In this document: piece by piece, positions 17,621 through 27,870 of the stretch | Layout: each line of letters begins with the position of its first letter | Numbering within the stretch: the first letter of the stretch is position 1 | From: an uncultured Chitinophagaceae bacterium | GTDB lineage: Bacteria; Bacteroidota; Bacteroidia; Chitinophagales; Chitinophagaceae | Reading direction: 5' to 3' | Assembly (NCBI GenBank): GCA_903895845.1 | Contig: CAITVK010000121.1 | Coordinates: 1-64,000, forward strand | Length of the DNA stretch: 64,000 nucleotides | The notes under the pieces: model-generated | Told to the model about the DNA's origin: nothing | Seen by the model: the letters and a program-made list of their open reading frames with translations, nothing else | Database searches by the model: none | Made by a program: the position numbers and the translations under genes

Positions 17621-19843
17621 TTATGTTCCAAAGTAGGTATCCGTGTCATTATCCTTCCAAGGATTTTGCGATGGAAGTTTACCAGCCTCTTCGGGTGTAG
17701 GTAGTTTTTTACGGTACTTATCTATATACAACCCTATCTTATCAAACTTAATCTTTGGAAAATCTTTAATCTTATCAAACACAGGTGCAGTGGTTTTAAG
17801 ACCTAAATTACCACCATTGGCATCCATAAAGCCTGGGTCTTTATCGGTAACAAAGTTTCCATCAATACGAATAAGATTAGTATCCACCTTGTTTTCTTTA
17901 CTCATGTGAATTGCAGTTGCATCGCCGCTTTTTATCCAAACTACATTACCTGCAAACTTGGTTCGCTGTGGCAATTCTGGATGGGTACTTAATAAAGTAG
18001 GCATCTCAGGAAACGTTGTGCTCCAAGGTGGTGAGGTAGGATTGATTCCATTTACACCCGATAATAATTTTTTATTCGTTGCATAACCCCTGCTTTTTCC
18101 TCGGTCATCCATACCAAAAACTGGTCCTGCGTTCTTGATGAAGATATTGTTTTGAACAGTGTGGTCGGGGCCACTTGCTATCCAGATACCTGTTCGGTTG
18201 CCAGAAAATATGTTTCCATAAACAAAAGTCCCAGATGAACCATCATCGGGGTTGACACCGCCTACCGTATTGTGAATATAATTATAGCGGATAACCACCC
18301 CACGTATCGTCCAGTCCAACCACGAATAGAAAGCACCAACATCTGCGGTAGCATAAGAACAACGATGAATTTCATTGTATTCAAATATGTTCTTTTGTCC
18401 TGCAAACAAAACCCCGTCACGAGGGGCATGGTGTATTAAATTATGACCCACATAAATACCTACTGCATCTAAATTTTTATTGTCGGAATATAAATCAACA
18501 GCAGCAGAATACTGCGACTTCAAGGCACCATAGTCGTGGAGGTGATTATTGATTACATAATTGCCAGATTCAGTTAGCTTTTGTTTATTGCCTCCGGAGA
18601 TAACAATGCAACCCCTTCCTAATCCATACATATCGCAGCTTTGGATACCGCTTTTATAACCATCCAATACAACGCCTCGTCCGCCAAGGTTACGGAAAGT
18701 ACAACCTGCTACCAGATTTTCATTGCTTTTGGTAAAGACCATTCCATCACTTAAAGAACCTTCAAGCTTTAATCCGATGAATGCAATATTGGAAACATTA
18801 TTAGCAACAATAATGGGTTGATCCATTTGAGAAACCAAAATATCCGCTTTATCAATATCCGAAGGAGGCCAGAAATAAACAATGCCAGTATTAAAATCGA
18901 TAGCCCATTCACCCGGTTTGGTAATCTCTTCCAATAGATTAATAGCATACCATTGCTCTTTTCCAGAACCTTTAGGGCGATTGTATTTACTCCCTATTCC
19001 GGCGCCGATTCCTGCTTTAAACGTAATTTGTTTGGATGCTTTATCAATAGTAGCCACTTTAATGGCAGGGTTCTCCCAGCCTACACGCCAGAAGCCCTTT
19101 AGCCAGATATTATTATTTCCCTCCCATTTATCTACGGGCGTACTATCCTGATAAATAAAAGTGCCCGGTGTTTTATTATCTCCCGGATTAATCACTTCTT
19201 TCATGGTCGTATAACCTTCATCGGGCCATCTGGACAAAGGCATTCTTTTTCCATTAAAAAACAGTTCGAATATGCCACCACCATCACTAAACACATCGGG
19301 GAAAATATTGGTGTGGTTTATTCCCAAAGCCTTGGTGCTGAACTGATATACTTTTCCTTTAGCCAATGGGTTAATTCTAGCCAGTATATCAGGGTTTGTA
19401 ACGATACTTATATCATTTGCAGTCAATTTTTTACCGCCAATCAATCTTACATCTTCCTCTTTGTAAGCCTTGTAAACTATAGGTGAACCTTCTGTTCCCC
19501 CATCTTCTGAATTTAATTCAAGAGACTTATACAACGAATAGATTCCTCCTAACAGATTAACAGCAATCCCCCCTTTTGGAAGACCTTTTCTTTTCAGCTT
19601 CCTTACTTCTTCTCTTGCACGTTCCAGTGTTGCAAATGGCCCATCATGAGCAGAGGACACTATTGTTGTTCCACTCCAGGAATCATTTCCCGCAGGAGAA
19701 ACAAACAGTTGTACAGAGCATTTATCTGCATCAATATCTATTTGTTTGTAGGCAGGCGTATAGGTAATCGGCGTAAATGGTTGTGCGTTTATACGCATTA
19801 AACTACAAATAACCAGCATGATAAAAAGCACATTCTTTTTCAT
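17621..19843 (-). CDS. Secreted right-handed beta-helix protein, possible GH141 or pectate-lyase-like enzyme
   Basis: 740 residues with a signal peptide (...CSLMRINAQ). It opens with FVSPAGNDSWSGT and PFATLERAREEVRKLK, the standard entry to long beta-helix carbohydrate enzymes (DUF1565, GH141, PL families). Repeated helix rungs are seen through residues 350-600 (VFTKSNENLVAGCTFRNLGG, GHNLIHHAPRDGVLFAG, RYNYIHNTVGGVNPDDGSSG). GH141 members cleave L-fucose or xylan in complex pectin, which would fit the GH95 neighbour, but the subfamily cannot be decided from sequence alone. First of a three-gene operon with 15275 and GH95 (gaps 12 and 6 bp). Confidence 0.8.
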   Translation of the reverse strand: MKKNVLFIMLVICSLMRINAQPFTPITYTPAYKQIDIDADKCSVQLFVSPAGNDSWSGTTIVSSAHDGPFATLERAREEVRKLKRKGLPKGGIAVNLLGGIYSLYKSLELNSEDGGTEGSPIVYKAYKEEDVRLIGGKKLTANDISIVTNPDILARINPLAKGKVYQFSTKALGINHTNIFPDVFSDGGGIFELFFNGKRMPLSRWPDEGYTTMKEVINPGDNKTPGTFIYQDSTPVDKWEGNNNIWLKGFWRVGWENPAIKVATIDKASKQITFKAGIGAGIGSKYNRPKGSGKEQWYAINLLEEITKPGEWAIDFNTGIVYFWPPSDIDKADILVSQMDQPIIVANNVSNIAFIGLKLEGSLSDGMVFTKSNENLVAGCTFRNLGGRGVVLDGYKSGIQSCDMYGLGRGCIVISGGNKQKLTESGNYVINNHLHDYGALKSQYSAAVDLYSDNKNLDAVGIYVGHNLIHHAPRDGVLFAGQKNIFEYNEIHRCSYATADVGAFYSWLDWTIRGVVIRYNYIHNTVGGVNPDDGSSGTFVYGNIFSGNRTGIWIASGPDHTVQNNIFIKNAGPVFGMDDRGKSRGYATNKKLLSGVNGINPTSPPWSTTFPEMPTLLSTHPELPQRTKFAGNVVWIKSGDATAIHMSKENKVDTNLIRIDGNFVTDKDPGFMDANGGNLGLKTTAPVFDKIKDFPKIKFDKIGLYIDKYRKKLPTPEEAGKLPSQNPWKDNDTDTYFGT

Positions 19844-19971
19844 AGACTATAATCGTGTTTATTGTAATTAAGCTAATATATTTTTATGTTTATCTATCAA
19901 GCGAATAAACAGCTATTTGTTATTTATCTGCTATCTATATGTTGCAATTGAGTGGTTGAATTTATCAAGTG

Positions 19972-21060
19972 TCAATTATCTTTTTTATTAACTTCTACTG
20001 GTTTTATCATAGTCGAGTTCGACTTCCAAGTAATAAAAACTTTATTAGCCAGTTCCTGCAATGCAAGATCCTTTTTATAAAGTCCCCACCAACAAAGCGC
20101 ATCTGTTACAGCCCCGTAATTAATCCCTTTTGGCTTACCTGTTCTGCCCATCTCTTGTCCAAAACCAGTGCGTGTATTTCCTTCTCCATTGATAACGCCA
20201 TTCTCATCTATTCTAGAAAGAAGCCATTTAAAAGCCTTTTCAAACATAGCATTCAATGCTTCTTTTTGCTTATCAGTAGCTACAATATCAAAGTAACGAT
20301 GTGCAAACACCAATCCAACGGCATGATAACTACAATCATATCCTTTTTTCTCGGGATTAAACCCCATGCTATCCTGCAAAGACAATCCATCTTTTACAAA
20401 GAGGGCAGATGCTGCAATAAAATCAGGATTATTACACAAAACCCCTGTCTCTCCCATAGCCGCAGCTACCAGATATCTTCTGTGGGTGTACGGTGCATTT
20501 CTTTTCTTACCTTGCTCCAGAATAGTTGGCTGTAACATCCAGTTTACAGTTCTCGCAATAACAGTTTCCAGATTTTCTATTCGTTCTTTGTACTTCAAAT
20601 AATACTTGCTAGCCTTAAGAGAAATACAAGAATGAGCAACAGCTTCTACATAAAAAGAGGAGCTATGAAAGTTATCAGGGCAATTAAATGACCCATCTGG
20701 TTGTTGTTGTTTTGCCCCCCATTCCAATGCCAAAAGTCCCCTCTCAATAGTCTGCTCATTGTTTTGAACAATTCCTGCAATAATTGCTTCTGCCGCACTT
20801 CTTTGTTGTTCAATAAACCATTTGCCCGTTTTCAAGCTGTCAAAGGATTCATTTACACTGCTCCAGGCCCCATTTTCGTTCATATCTTTTCCCACAATTG
20901 CCATTCTTTGTGGACGAGAATAGAAAAATTGCTTCATCAATACAGAAGATTCAAATTGAAGATCGTTTCTATTGAATACATTATAAACATTGGAATTAGT
21001 TTGTGCAAATACACATAGATGAAGCAATATAAAGCAAGGAAATAGTATCTTTTTCATCAT
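19972..21060 (-). CDS. Secreted (alpha/alpha)-toroid protein of unknown specificity
   Basis: 362 residues with a signal peptide (...LHLCVFAQ). The repeated helical pattern (EAIIAGIVQNNEQTIERGLLALEWGAKQQQPDGSF; YVEAVAHSCISLKASKYYLK) and end-of-helix aromatic motifs suggest a six-hairpin glycosidase or lyase fold. Candidate active-site segments are AVAHSCISL, YTHRRYLVAAAMGE and GYDCSYHAVGL. I do not recognise the family; it lacks the GH88/GH105 WDD motif. It lies 128 bp upstream of the beta-helix gene on the same strand and belongs to the same degradation cluster. Confidence 0.6.
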   Translation of the reverse strand: MMKKILFPCFILLHLCVFAQTNSNVYNVFNRNDLQFESSVLMKQFFYSRPQRMAIVGKDMNENGAWSSVNESFDSLKTGKWFIEQQRSAAEAIIAGIVQNNEQTIERGLLALEWGAKQQQPDGSFNCPDNFHSSSFYVEAVAHSCISLKASKYYLKYKERIENLETVIARTVNWMLQPTILEQGKKRNAPYTHRRYLVAAAMGETGVLCNNPDFIAASALFVKDGLSLQDSMGFNPEKKGYDCSYHAVGLVFAHRYFDIVATDKQKEALNAMFEKAFKWLLSRIDENGVINGEGNTRTGFGQEMGRTGKPKGINYGAVTDALCWWGLYKKDLALQELANKVFITWKSNSTMIKPVEVNKKDN

Positions 21061-21390
21061 AACCTTTAAGAGAGGGATTTTATTGGATTAGGTTTAATAG
21101 TGAGGGAAGTTTTATGAGGAAGAGACGCAATAAGTTGTAGGTTATGCTATCAAAATTGTAAGTTACAAAGCAAACCCTTCTTCTCACACTAATAATTTAT
21201 AGTTTTAATCATCTTTAGGCAATCAACTTCTATTTATTTTCGTTCACCAACTCCTCAATCCATGCAATAATGTGGGATAATTAATGAATAAACCTGCTTC
21301 ATTGCCCAACCAATGCCAAAGAAGCAGCGGCTTTGGTGTACAAAGACCCTAATCTGTCAATTAAAACCTCACTTCTGTGTAAATGAATCA

Positions 21391-21608
21391 TTTATTGACA
21401 AGAATTAAGATTTATTGACAACTAATTGGATTTATTGACAGAAAAGAAGATTAGTTGACAGAAACTGATATTTATTGACAATAATTAGGATTTAATGTCA
21501 ACTAATCCTATTAGTTGACAAGAATCTGAATTTATTGACAAGAAATAAGATTTATTGACAGAAAACAGGATTTATTGACAAGAATACTAATTAGTTGACA
21601 GAATAAGG
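21391..21608 (+). repeat. Array B: eleven 20-bp tandem repeats upstream of the 21802 ORF
   Basis: Ten complete 20-bp units and one partial unit without indels. Each has a constant decamer TTTATTGACA (or its variant TTAGTTGACA in units 4, 7 and 11; TTTAATGTCA in unit 6) followed by a variable purine-rich decamer (for example AGAATTAAGA, ACTAATTGGA, GAAACTGATA). Unit 6 and unit 7 together form a perfect inverted repeat TGTCAACTAAT-CCT-ATTAGTTGACA (21496-21520). The array ends about 195 bp before the linked ATG. A 20-bp period rules out a coding function. Confidence 0.9.
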
Positions 21609-21801
21609 TTCATAACAAAGTATTAATGACTATTTTAACCAAAAAAGCCTCCTTTTGCAAGGATATATCTCATAAAAAAATAGCTTGTGATAACCTTAAC
21701 GTTATATTGATTGAAAACACCAATAATAGCAGTCCTTTGTAAAAGTTGACCGCTAATTTATCAGGCCAACTAAATTTCATCACGCATATAAACTTAAAGT
21801 T

Positions 21802-22503
21802 ATGGCAGGAGAATTTAGAGTGGACATACACGGAATAAAAACGATTCCGATAGATGAATTTGGCGGTAAAGCCTATAATGTAAAACAAGCAATCTTTGAA
21901 ATCAATCCTTCAATCTTTACAGGTACAAAGCCTACTACGGAAGCTGAAATGACTGATTTAATTACCGATTTTAACTCCAAACGTTCCATTTACAAGCTGG
22001 GAGGACTGTCTTCAAAAGGTTTTTATGATACTGCGTACACTGCATTGTTAGATTGTATGCTTTCGTTTGCACCCTACGTAAATGGTATTGCCAATGGCAA
22101 GGAAGATGTGTTTAAGCTAAGTATGTTGCCCTATTGGGATGGCACGAATGATACGCCCACCCTCATAAAAAATGGCGCTTTGGCAACAGGACTTAGTTAT
22201 ACGCCAGGTGCTACTGGGATAGCAAAGGTATCTTGTGCACCCTTTGGAAGGGAAACAAAATATATTTGCCTTGCAGTACAGGGCGGCCAATTTCCTGCAG
22301 GAACCATCATGAGCCTGGATGGGCAAATAATAATTCCATTGGGCGAAGAAAGTCCAACTTGCGTGATAAACATAAATGGTAAAAGATCGAAAACGTTAGT
22401 GGGTTTGATACCCAAAACCGACTATTACCTCTATTATGTAATGGTATGCGCAGGCACAGTTAGTGGATTGAGCTTGCCATTAAAAATTGCAGCTGGGAAC
22501 TAA
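21802..22503 (+). CDS. Array-linked ORF B: orphan protein with FN3-like C-terminus
   Basis: 233 residues, no signal peptide. An N-terminal segment of mixed structure and then helices, notably DTAYTALLDCMLSFAPYVNG followed by IANGKEDVFKLS, lead into a beta-rich C-terminus (about 115-233). It ends TDYYLYYVMVCAGTVSGLSL, the F/G strand pattern of a fibronectin-III-like fold. The helix-AYVN-x-x-ANG-to-beta transition is a pattern I associate with uncharacterised Bacteroidota FN3-type proteins. It runs against the surrounding minus-strand glycosidase cluster and stops 9 bp from the convergent heparinase-like gene. Function unknown. Confidence 0.78.
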   Translation: MAGEFRVDIHGIKTIPIDEFGGKAYNVKQAIFEINPSIFTGTKPTTEAEMTDLITDFNSKRSIYKLGGLSSKGFYDTAYTALLDCMLSFAPYVNGIANGKEDVFKLSMLPYWDGTNDTPTLIKNGALATGLSYTPGATGIAKVSCAPFGRETKYICLAVQGGQFPAGTIMSLDGQIIIPLGEESPTCVININGKRSKTLVGLIPKTDYYLYYVMVCAGTVSGLSLPLKIAAGN

Positions 22504-22512
22504 AAAAGCTGT

Positions 22513-25500
22513 CTATTTAGTCTCCACCACCTCTTTACCATCCCTTGTTACTATCACTTTAGTACGATTGGTAGTATCAACTGCAAAGTCTAATACATCC
22601 TGTTGTCCGTCCTTCCAAGTGATGGTTGTTTTGTTGGCAACAGTAGAAATGGCAGGCAATTCTTCCCCAAATCTAAACGGAATCAAGAGTACTTTGAAAT
22701 TGGCAGTAACGGTATTCCTATTTATTGACAGTCTATTATAAGAACCAATGCTTTGTACAAAATTAGAAAATGAAATGCCATTCTCTTTGCCAGCTTCTTT
22801 TACATATTCCATTGCTACATTGTTTTCCTCATTTGGTTTAGCAACACTATAAACCAGTAATAACGGGTCGCCTTTACTTGGTGATAGAGGAGAAACATCT
22901 GTTCCTTTATCCCATTGTTTCACCAATTTTTCATCATAACCAAGTACGACTGCCCCTTTAGGAACATTCTTTACATCAGCCTTCCAAACGCCCTTTGCAG
23001 TCATTGCTGTCCATTGATATAAGTGTTGATTTGCATCCTTTTTAGCATCATCCACAATGATAGAATAAGGATGATTTCCTTTAATCAACCCAGCAGAACG
23101 ATACACATATTCTACCGGATTCCACAAGGCACGAAGTGTTGGAACATAATTGGAATAATTGTATGATGGCCACCAATAGCGCATCTTGTAATGGGTTGTA
23201 CCTACAAAATATTTAAAGTTATCTGGGCGGGTTTCTAGTTCCCAACCATCTTTTGCAACAGAAGAATCTATTGTACTAAATCCTTCGCCCCATTTCATTC
23301 CTACTTGCGTACACCATTGATAAGTGTAGGAATAGGTCATATTTTCTGAACTGAAAGCACCCATCGGTTGAATGTTTGCGCCTATGTAATCCCCTCCTGC
23401 CGCAGGACCTTCGGACTCTGCTTTTCCATCGATAATTATTTCATTGTGGTAACGACCAGAATAGGCTTTTGGAGAAGGAGATTCGGTAATCCAGTTTACA
23501 CCCAGACCAGAAAAATAGAACATGCCAATATCGGCATGGTGATGACCCGAACCGATGTAGTGATTGTTGCGGGTATGAAAACATAGCCAAGTTGCATTCT
23601 CGGTATTATCAGATGAGGCAGAAAGGATGCCATGCGTTTCCGTATTCCAGTCATTAGGTATTTTCAAGTCGGCACGAGTGGTCGGTTTCCAGTCGGTTAC
23701 ATAAGGAAAAGGAAATACAAAAGCGGGATAAGTTGTTCCTGGCAAACGAAGGCCATGACTATTTTTTTCTATCTGAGATTTGTACGCTGCTAAATCAAAG
23801 GTTGACCAATTGATGTCTGGAAAAGCATTTTGCAATAAGTAATCGGCTGCTTTATCATTGGGATAAAAAGATTTGATTCCCATCACACCCGGAAAAGAGA
23901 ATGGACTACCACCCCAGGTGCCACTACTCAAAGTTTCTTTTCTGTTGGGAGAAGTAGTAAACACTTGTGCTGTCAACATCTTTCTAAAATGCGGATGACC
24001 AAACAGGTTATCACCTCTACGGGCTTGCAGAATCATAGCTAAAAACTCAAACTGAAATCCGCCACCACTCTTTCCATTACTTTCGAACATTTGTCCTTTA
24101 TTATCGATGCCCCACTCCAAAAAGTCGCCTGTTAGTTCGCAACCAGAAGCATAAGCCTCTGGGTCAAAACCATCCAATCCTTCAATAGCAGCAATAGTTA
24201 AGTGATGGGTTAAATGCCAAGTAACGTGGTTAATGTCTCTCCATCCTCTGCGTGGGCCATCGCCCCCACCAGTTCTGCGTCCATAAGTAGCTTTTGCAAT
24301 TAATAACTGCACAAATCTCCTTTGCTCGGGCGTCATATACTTTCCTGCATAATCTAATGATAAAGCCAAATCCATGTGTGGAACCATACCAATCATACCA
24401 CGCCAAGCAGTCTCGGCATTGTTTGCATCATCCCCACTAATTCCAAACTCACTATCAGAAGTACGCAAGTGATTTTCTACCAGCTTATCAGCAATAATGT
24501 AGTAGTTGCAAAGAGCGTTTGCTACCTTCTTTCCGAGCGTTTCATTATCCGTCAACAAACAATACAAGGCCATTGTGGTAAGGCAATTGGTAATGTAATT
24601 GGTGTGAGACGTCTGCATACCAGGTTTAAAGTCTTTAGTCAATCCCACAACTGCGTACGTATTAGTACCCATTCCTGCGGGCACACTCTTATCAAAATCG
24701 CCACTTGCAAGTTTGTCAAAAAGCTTTCCATCGCTTGTGGAAGGGTCAAACCATGTCTTTTTAAACAATACTTCAATTTCAGTCATCGCCTTTTGTGCCG
24801 ACTTATTTTCTTCAATATGTTTCCTCAGCATCGGTAAATCTTCAGGGCTAAACAACAACCGTGGGTAGATGCCGGGAGCGGGAACTTTACTACCTAACAG
24901 GGAATGATTAAAGCCAGTATAATCATACTCGCTCTTCGGTGTAAACTTCCATTCTGTTTCCTTTCCTTCCTCCAAAGCCTTTAAGTCTTCGGGTTTCACA
25001 CGGGCATGGTCTGTCCATTTTCCCTGTGCCTTTAGGGTAGGAATGTATCGTGTAGCAATATCTGGATCCATTAATTTCTCGGGTGTATCAAAGATGCTTA
25101 CGATACAATCACTCAAAACGGGGTCAGTATCAGTGTAAGTAATTGGCTTATCGCTGATTAGTAATAAGCCTCTTTTTGTTAATAATATTTTCTTACCCAA
25201 AGCCTTAGCCAAGTCATCTGCTGAAAAATAAACTGCACCCTTAATTGTTGTTTTTTCTACCAAGGCAGGGATGGTAAAATCAGGCCTATCCACTTCATAA
25301 ACCCAACGGGGCTGTAAAATCTCTAATCCTTTAGGGATAGGTTTAGGATGAATTTCTTTTTGATTGATTAATGTTGCAAATGCTTCTGGTACAAACACTT
25401 TCCCATTCTGCAAAACAGCTTCTGCACGAAGGATGTCTTTGGTATCCAACCGCACTTTATACCCATTTATATAGGCATACCTACTTCCGGCAAAGAGGGC

Positions 25501-25665
25501 CGTTGTTCCCTTTAATGCTTCCAAAGCACGAGGACGGGCAGAACGTGTGTAGGGCAAACCAGCATCTTGCGGCGGAGGAGTGAGTTTGGGAGTCTGTGCA
25601 TTCCCCTGATTTAGTGACAAAAATCCTGTAATAACTGTTGCAATAGTAAGTACTCTGTATTTCAT
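22513..25665 (-). CDS. Heparinase II/III-like polysaccharide lyase, secreted
   Basis: 1050 residues with a Sec signal (...LNQGNAQ). After a copper-amine-oxidase-N-like beta region (YAYINGYKVRLDTKDIL, VFVPEAFATLI; residues 60-200) comes a helical toroid (about 265-620). It is followed by a heparinase II/III-type beta domain with GSGHHHADIGMFYFSGLGVN and GRYHNEIIIDGKAE. The HHHAD motif and downstream NWITESPSP are typical of this superfamily's catalytic sheet. It should cleave uronic-acid-containing glycans by beta-elimination; the substrate is unknown. It is unusually long because of the N-terminal beta module. It is downstream of GH43 on the same strand (gap 57 bp). Confidence 0.82.
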   Translation of the reverse strand: MKYRVLTIATVITGFLSLNQGNAQTPKLTPPPQDAGLPYTRSARPRALEALKGTTALFAGSRYAYINGYKVRLDTKDILRAEAVLQNGKVFVPEAFATLINQKEIHPKPIPKGLEILQPRWVYEVDRPDFTIPALVEKTTIKGAVYFSADDLAKALGKKILLTKRGLLLISDKPITYTDTDPVLSDCIVSIFDTPEKLMDPDIATRYIPTLKAQGKWTDHARVKPEDLKALEEGKETEWKFTPKSEYDYTGFNHSLLGSKVPAPGIYPRLLFSPEDLPMLRKHIEENKSAQKAMTEIEVLFKKTWFDPSTSDGKLFDKLASGDFDKSVPAGMGTNTYAVVGLTKDFKPGMQTSHTNYITNCLTTMALYCLLTDNETLGKKVANALCNYYIIADKLVENHLRTSDSEFGISGDDANNAETAWRGMIGMVPHMDLALSLDYAGKYMTPEQRRFVQLLIAKATYGRRTGGGDGPRRGWRDINHVTWHLTHHLTIAAIEGLDGFDPEAYASGCELTGDFLEWGIDNKGQMFESNGKSGGGFQFEFLAMILQARRGDNLFGHPHFRKMLTAQVFTTSPNRKETLSSGTWGGSPFSFPGVMGIKSFYPNDKAADYLLQNAFPDINWSTFDLAAYKSQIEKNSHGLRLPGTTYPAFVFPFPYVTDWKPTTRADLKIPNDWNTETHGILSASSDNTENATWLCFHTRNNHYIGSGHHHADIGMFYFSGLGVNWITESPSPKAYSGRYHNEIIIDGKAESEGPAAGGDYIGANIQPMGAFSSENMTYSYTYQWCTQVGMKWGEGFSTIDSSVAKDGWELETRPDNFKYFVGTTHYKMRYWWPSYNYSNYVPTLRALWNPVEYVYRSAGLIKGNHPYSIIVDDAKKDANQHLYQWTAMTAKGVWKADVKNVPKGAVVLGYDEKLVKQWDKGTDVSPLSPSKGDPLLLVYSVAKPNEENNVAMEYVKEAGKENGISFSNFVQSIGSYNRLSINRNTVTANFKVLLIPFRFGEELPAISTVANKTTITWKDGQQDVLDFAVDTTNRTKVIVTRDGKEVVETK

Positions 25666-25722
25666 ATTATTCGTGATTAAATGATTATAATTACTTTTTT
25701 CTTCTTTGTGCTTCTTTTTATC

Positions 25723-27744
25723 TTAGAGCCTTTGTGGTGAGAAAGAAAAACTATCCAACTTAAACAAACTTCCATACCCACCTTTAAAAACTAAATAGAT
25801 GGCATGCTTTCCTTTTTTTATACTTAATTGGCATTGATAAGTAGTGTAATCAGCCCCTGCCATACCATCTATCTTGCAAGTACCAAGTAGTTTTCCGTCA
25901 ACACTATCTTCATGAAGTTCTATGATACCGCCTTCCAAAGGGATTGCTTTTATCTGAAAAGAAGTAGCAGCTTCATCAAAATGTATATTATTAAAGCCCA
26001 ACCAATTATTATTCCTTACCTGATCCATGAATTGCATGGGGCGTTTAAGGATATACCGATACTCAAAAGCCCCATTCTCACTATCATAATTACATACTGA
26101 AATAGGTTTAAAAGCATTTACGTGACTGCCTATTGGTTGATTGATATTTAAATGAAACCAATCGAAATAGGCAGTACCTGTTTTGGCAACTCCAGTGTTG
26201 TAGCAGAACATGGCTAGTCTATTGCCCAAGAATGTCTTTACAGTAAACTCCATAATAAATTCTTTCCCTAAGGGAATATACTTCTTTCCTTCAAAACTGT
26301 AACTGAATTTGGCAGTGCCTTCGGGTGTGGCTTCTATTTGCAGGTAAATCTCTTTTACATTCTGAATCGGAGCTTTCTCTACAGTCTCCCCGTTCTCAAA
26401 CATCAATAAAGTCTGGCTTCCTACATTCTGTTGGATGCTAATGCCTGCATAAGGAAGGTTTGCAACTGCTAATCCGGCAACGTCATTTACCTGCAAATCA
26501 CTCAAATCCATCCTTGTTGTTGCAACAGAACCACCGCCTACGATCCGTTGCATCAAGCTATTTTGGGCATACATAAAGTTGGGACTATGGCTTGCCGTAA
26601 TGGCTAGATAACCTTTCTTCTTAGTTAACGACCATTTACTATTATCTGGCAGATGATTCCAATGCCATTTAAGCGCAAGCTTCTCATCGTTAAACTCATC
26701 ACTTCCTACAAAATTATTTTCTATGGACTTGCCCACAATAGGTATGTTTGGCTTCTTTACGGTGGTTAAAGCCCTACCTTGTTTACTACCGATGTATGGA
26801 AAACCATCTTTCCATATAACAGGTTGCAACACAGGCACCCGCCCCACATAATCCCTATCTTGAAACATAAAAAAGAAAGTCTCCCCTTCTTTTGTGTCTA
26901 TAAAACCGCCCTGATGTAAGCCTGCATCGGCATAATTCATATCATCCGTACTGATAACCCGCGATTCATAAGGACCGTAAATGTTCTTACTACGCATGCA
27001 AAGCTGCATCCCATTATATCCTCGCGCTGTGTTACAGATATAATACCATCCATCCCTTTTGTAAATATGACTTCCTTCGAAGTTGGTACCACAGTTACCT
27101 ACGAAAACAGGGGTTGGTTCGGTAATTAGTTTATTTAAGTTGGTATCAAACTCCGCAATCATGATGGTATTACTTCCATAACAGGCATAAATCCGTCCAT
27201 CCTCATCAAACAAAACGGATGGGTCATACAATGTCTGTCCCAACTTCTTGATAGTATATGGACCTTCTGGTTTGGTGGAACTAGCTATATAAAACCCGTC
27301 AAATTCAACATTAAAGAACACATAGAACTTGCCTTTATTATACCTTATGCAAGGCGCCCAACTTCCCCAACGATACATCGCTTTGCCTTCTTCAATATGA
27401 TAGGAACGGATGGAAGGCAACGAATCATAGGTGTATCCTATTATTTCCCAGTTAACCAAATCTTTGGAATGGGCAATGGGCACACCCGGAAAAGTAGTAA
27501 ACGTGGAACTTGCCATGTAATAATCATCGCCTACACGGATAATATCGGGGTCAGGAAAATCGAGATTGATGAGGGGATTTGTAAATGTATTGTCGCCATT
27601 ATCAGAAGTGATGGTAGATTGAGCGTTTATTGTTGGCTTAAAGAAAAACATTGCAAATACTAACAAGAAAATTACGCCAAATTCCTCCTTTCTTTTATCG
27701 ATAGAAAAAGTATTAATTAGTATTAATGACAAGCATTTGTGCAT
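25723..27744 (-). CDS. GH43 glycosidase with beta-sandwich and CBM6 modules
   Basis: 673 residues. The N-terminus has a hydrophobic segment (FGVIFLLVFAMFFFKPTINAQ) acting as signal peptide; an internal start may trim the first residues. The GH43 five-bladed propeller starts at NPLINLDFPDPDIIRVGDDYYMASSTF with the catalytic base Asp in FPDPD. A Glu-containing segment, NCGTNFEGSHIYKRDGWYY, carries the likely general acid. A DUF1349-like beta-sandwich follows (DEFNDEKLALKWHWNH), and the last 130 residues look like CBM6 (MQFMDQVRNNNWLGF, GKHAIYLVFKGG). Expected activity is beta-xylosidase or alpha-L-arabinofuranosidase. First gene of the minus-strand cluster. Confidence 0.9.
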   Translation of the reverse strand: MHKCLSLILINTFSIDKRKEEFGVIFLLVFAMFFFKPTINAQSTITSDNGDNTFTNPLINLDFPDPDIIRVGDDYYMASSTFTTFPGVPIAHSKDLVNWEIIGYTYDSLPSIRSYHIEEGKAMYRWGSWAPCIRYNKGKFYVFFNVEFDGFYIASSTKPEGPYTIKKLGQTLYDPSVLFDEDGRIYACYGSNTIMIAEFDTNLNKLITEPTPVFVGNCGTNFEGSHIYKRDGWYYICNTARGYNGMQLCMRSKNIYGPYESRVISTDDMNYADAGLHQGGFIDTKEGETFFFMFQDRDYVGRVPVLQPVIWKDGFPYIGSKQGRALTTVKKPNIPIVGKSIENNFVGSDEFNDEKLALKWHWNHLPDNSKWSLTKKKGYLAITASHSPNFMYAQNSLMQRIVGGGSVATTRMDLSDLQVNDVAGLAVANLPYAGISIQQNVGSQTLLMFENGETVEKAPIQNVKEIYLQIEATPEGTAKFSYSFEGKKYIPLGKEFIMEFTVKTFLGNRLAMFCYNTGVAKTGTAYFDWFHLNINQPIGSHVNAFKPISVCNYDSENGAFEYRYILKRPMQFMDQVRNNNWLGFNNIHFDEAATSFQIKAIPLEGGIIELHEDSVDGKLLGTCKIDGMAGADYTTYQCQLSIKKGKHAIYLVFKGGYGSLFKLDSFSFSPQRL

Positions 27745-27870
27745 GGAAACTATCTCTTTTAGTCTAAATGTGTTGCTGAATTAATGAACTCACCGCTGAC
27801 AGACTTACACAAGAACTGAAAGTTAAATCATCCATTTCGCTATCAGCTCAAATTGGCCTCATTTAGCACA

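Noticed and set aside
21391..21608. CRISPR array
   Set aside because: Units of 20 bp with 10-bp variable parts are too short, and no cas genes are present; the same applies to the other arrays.
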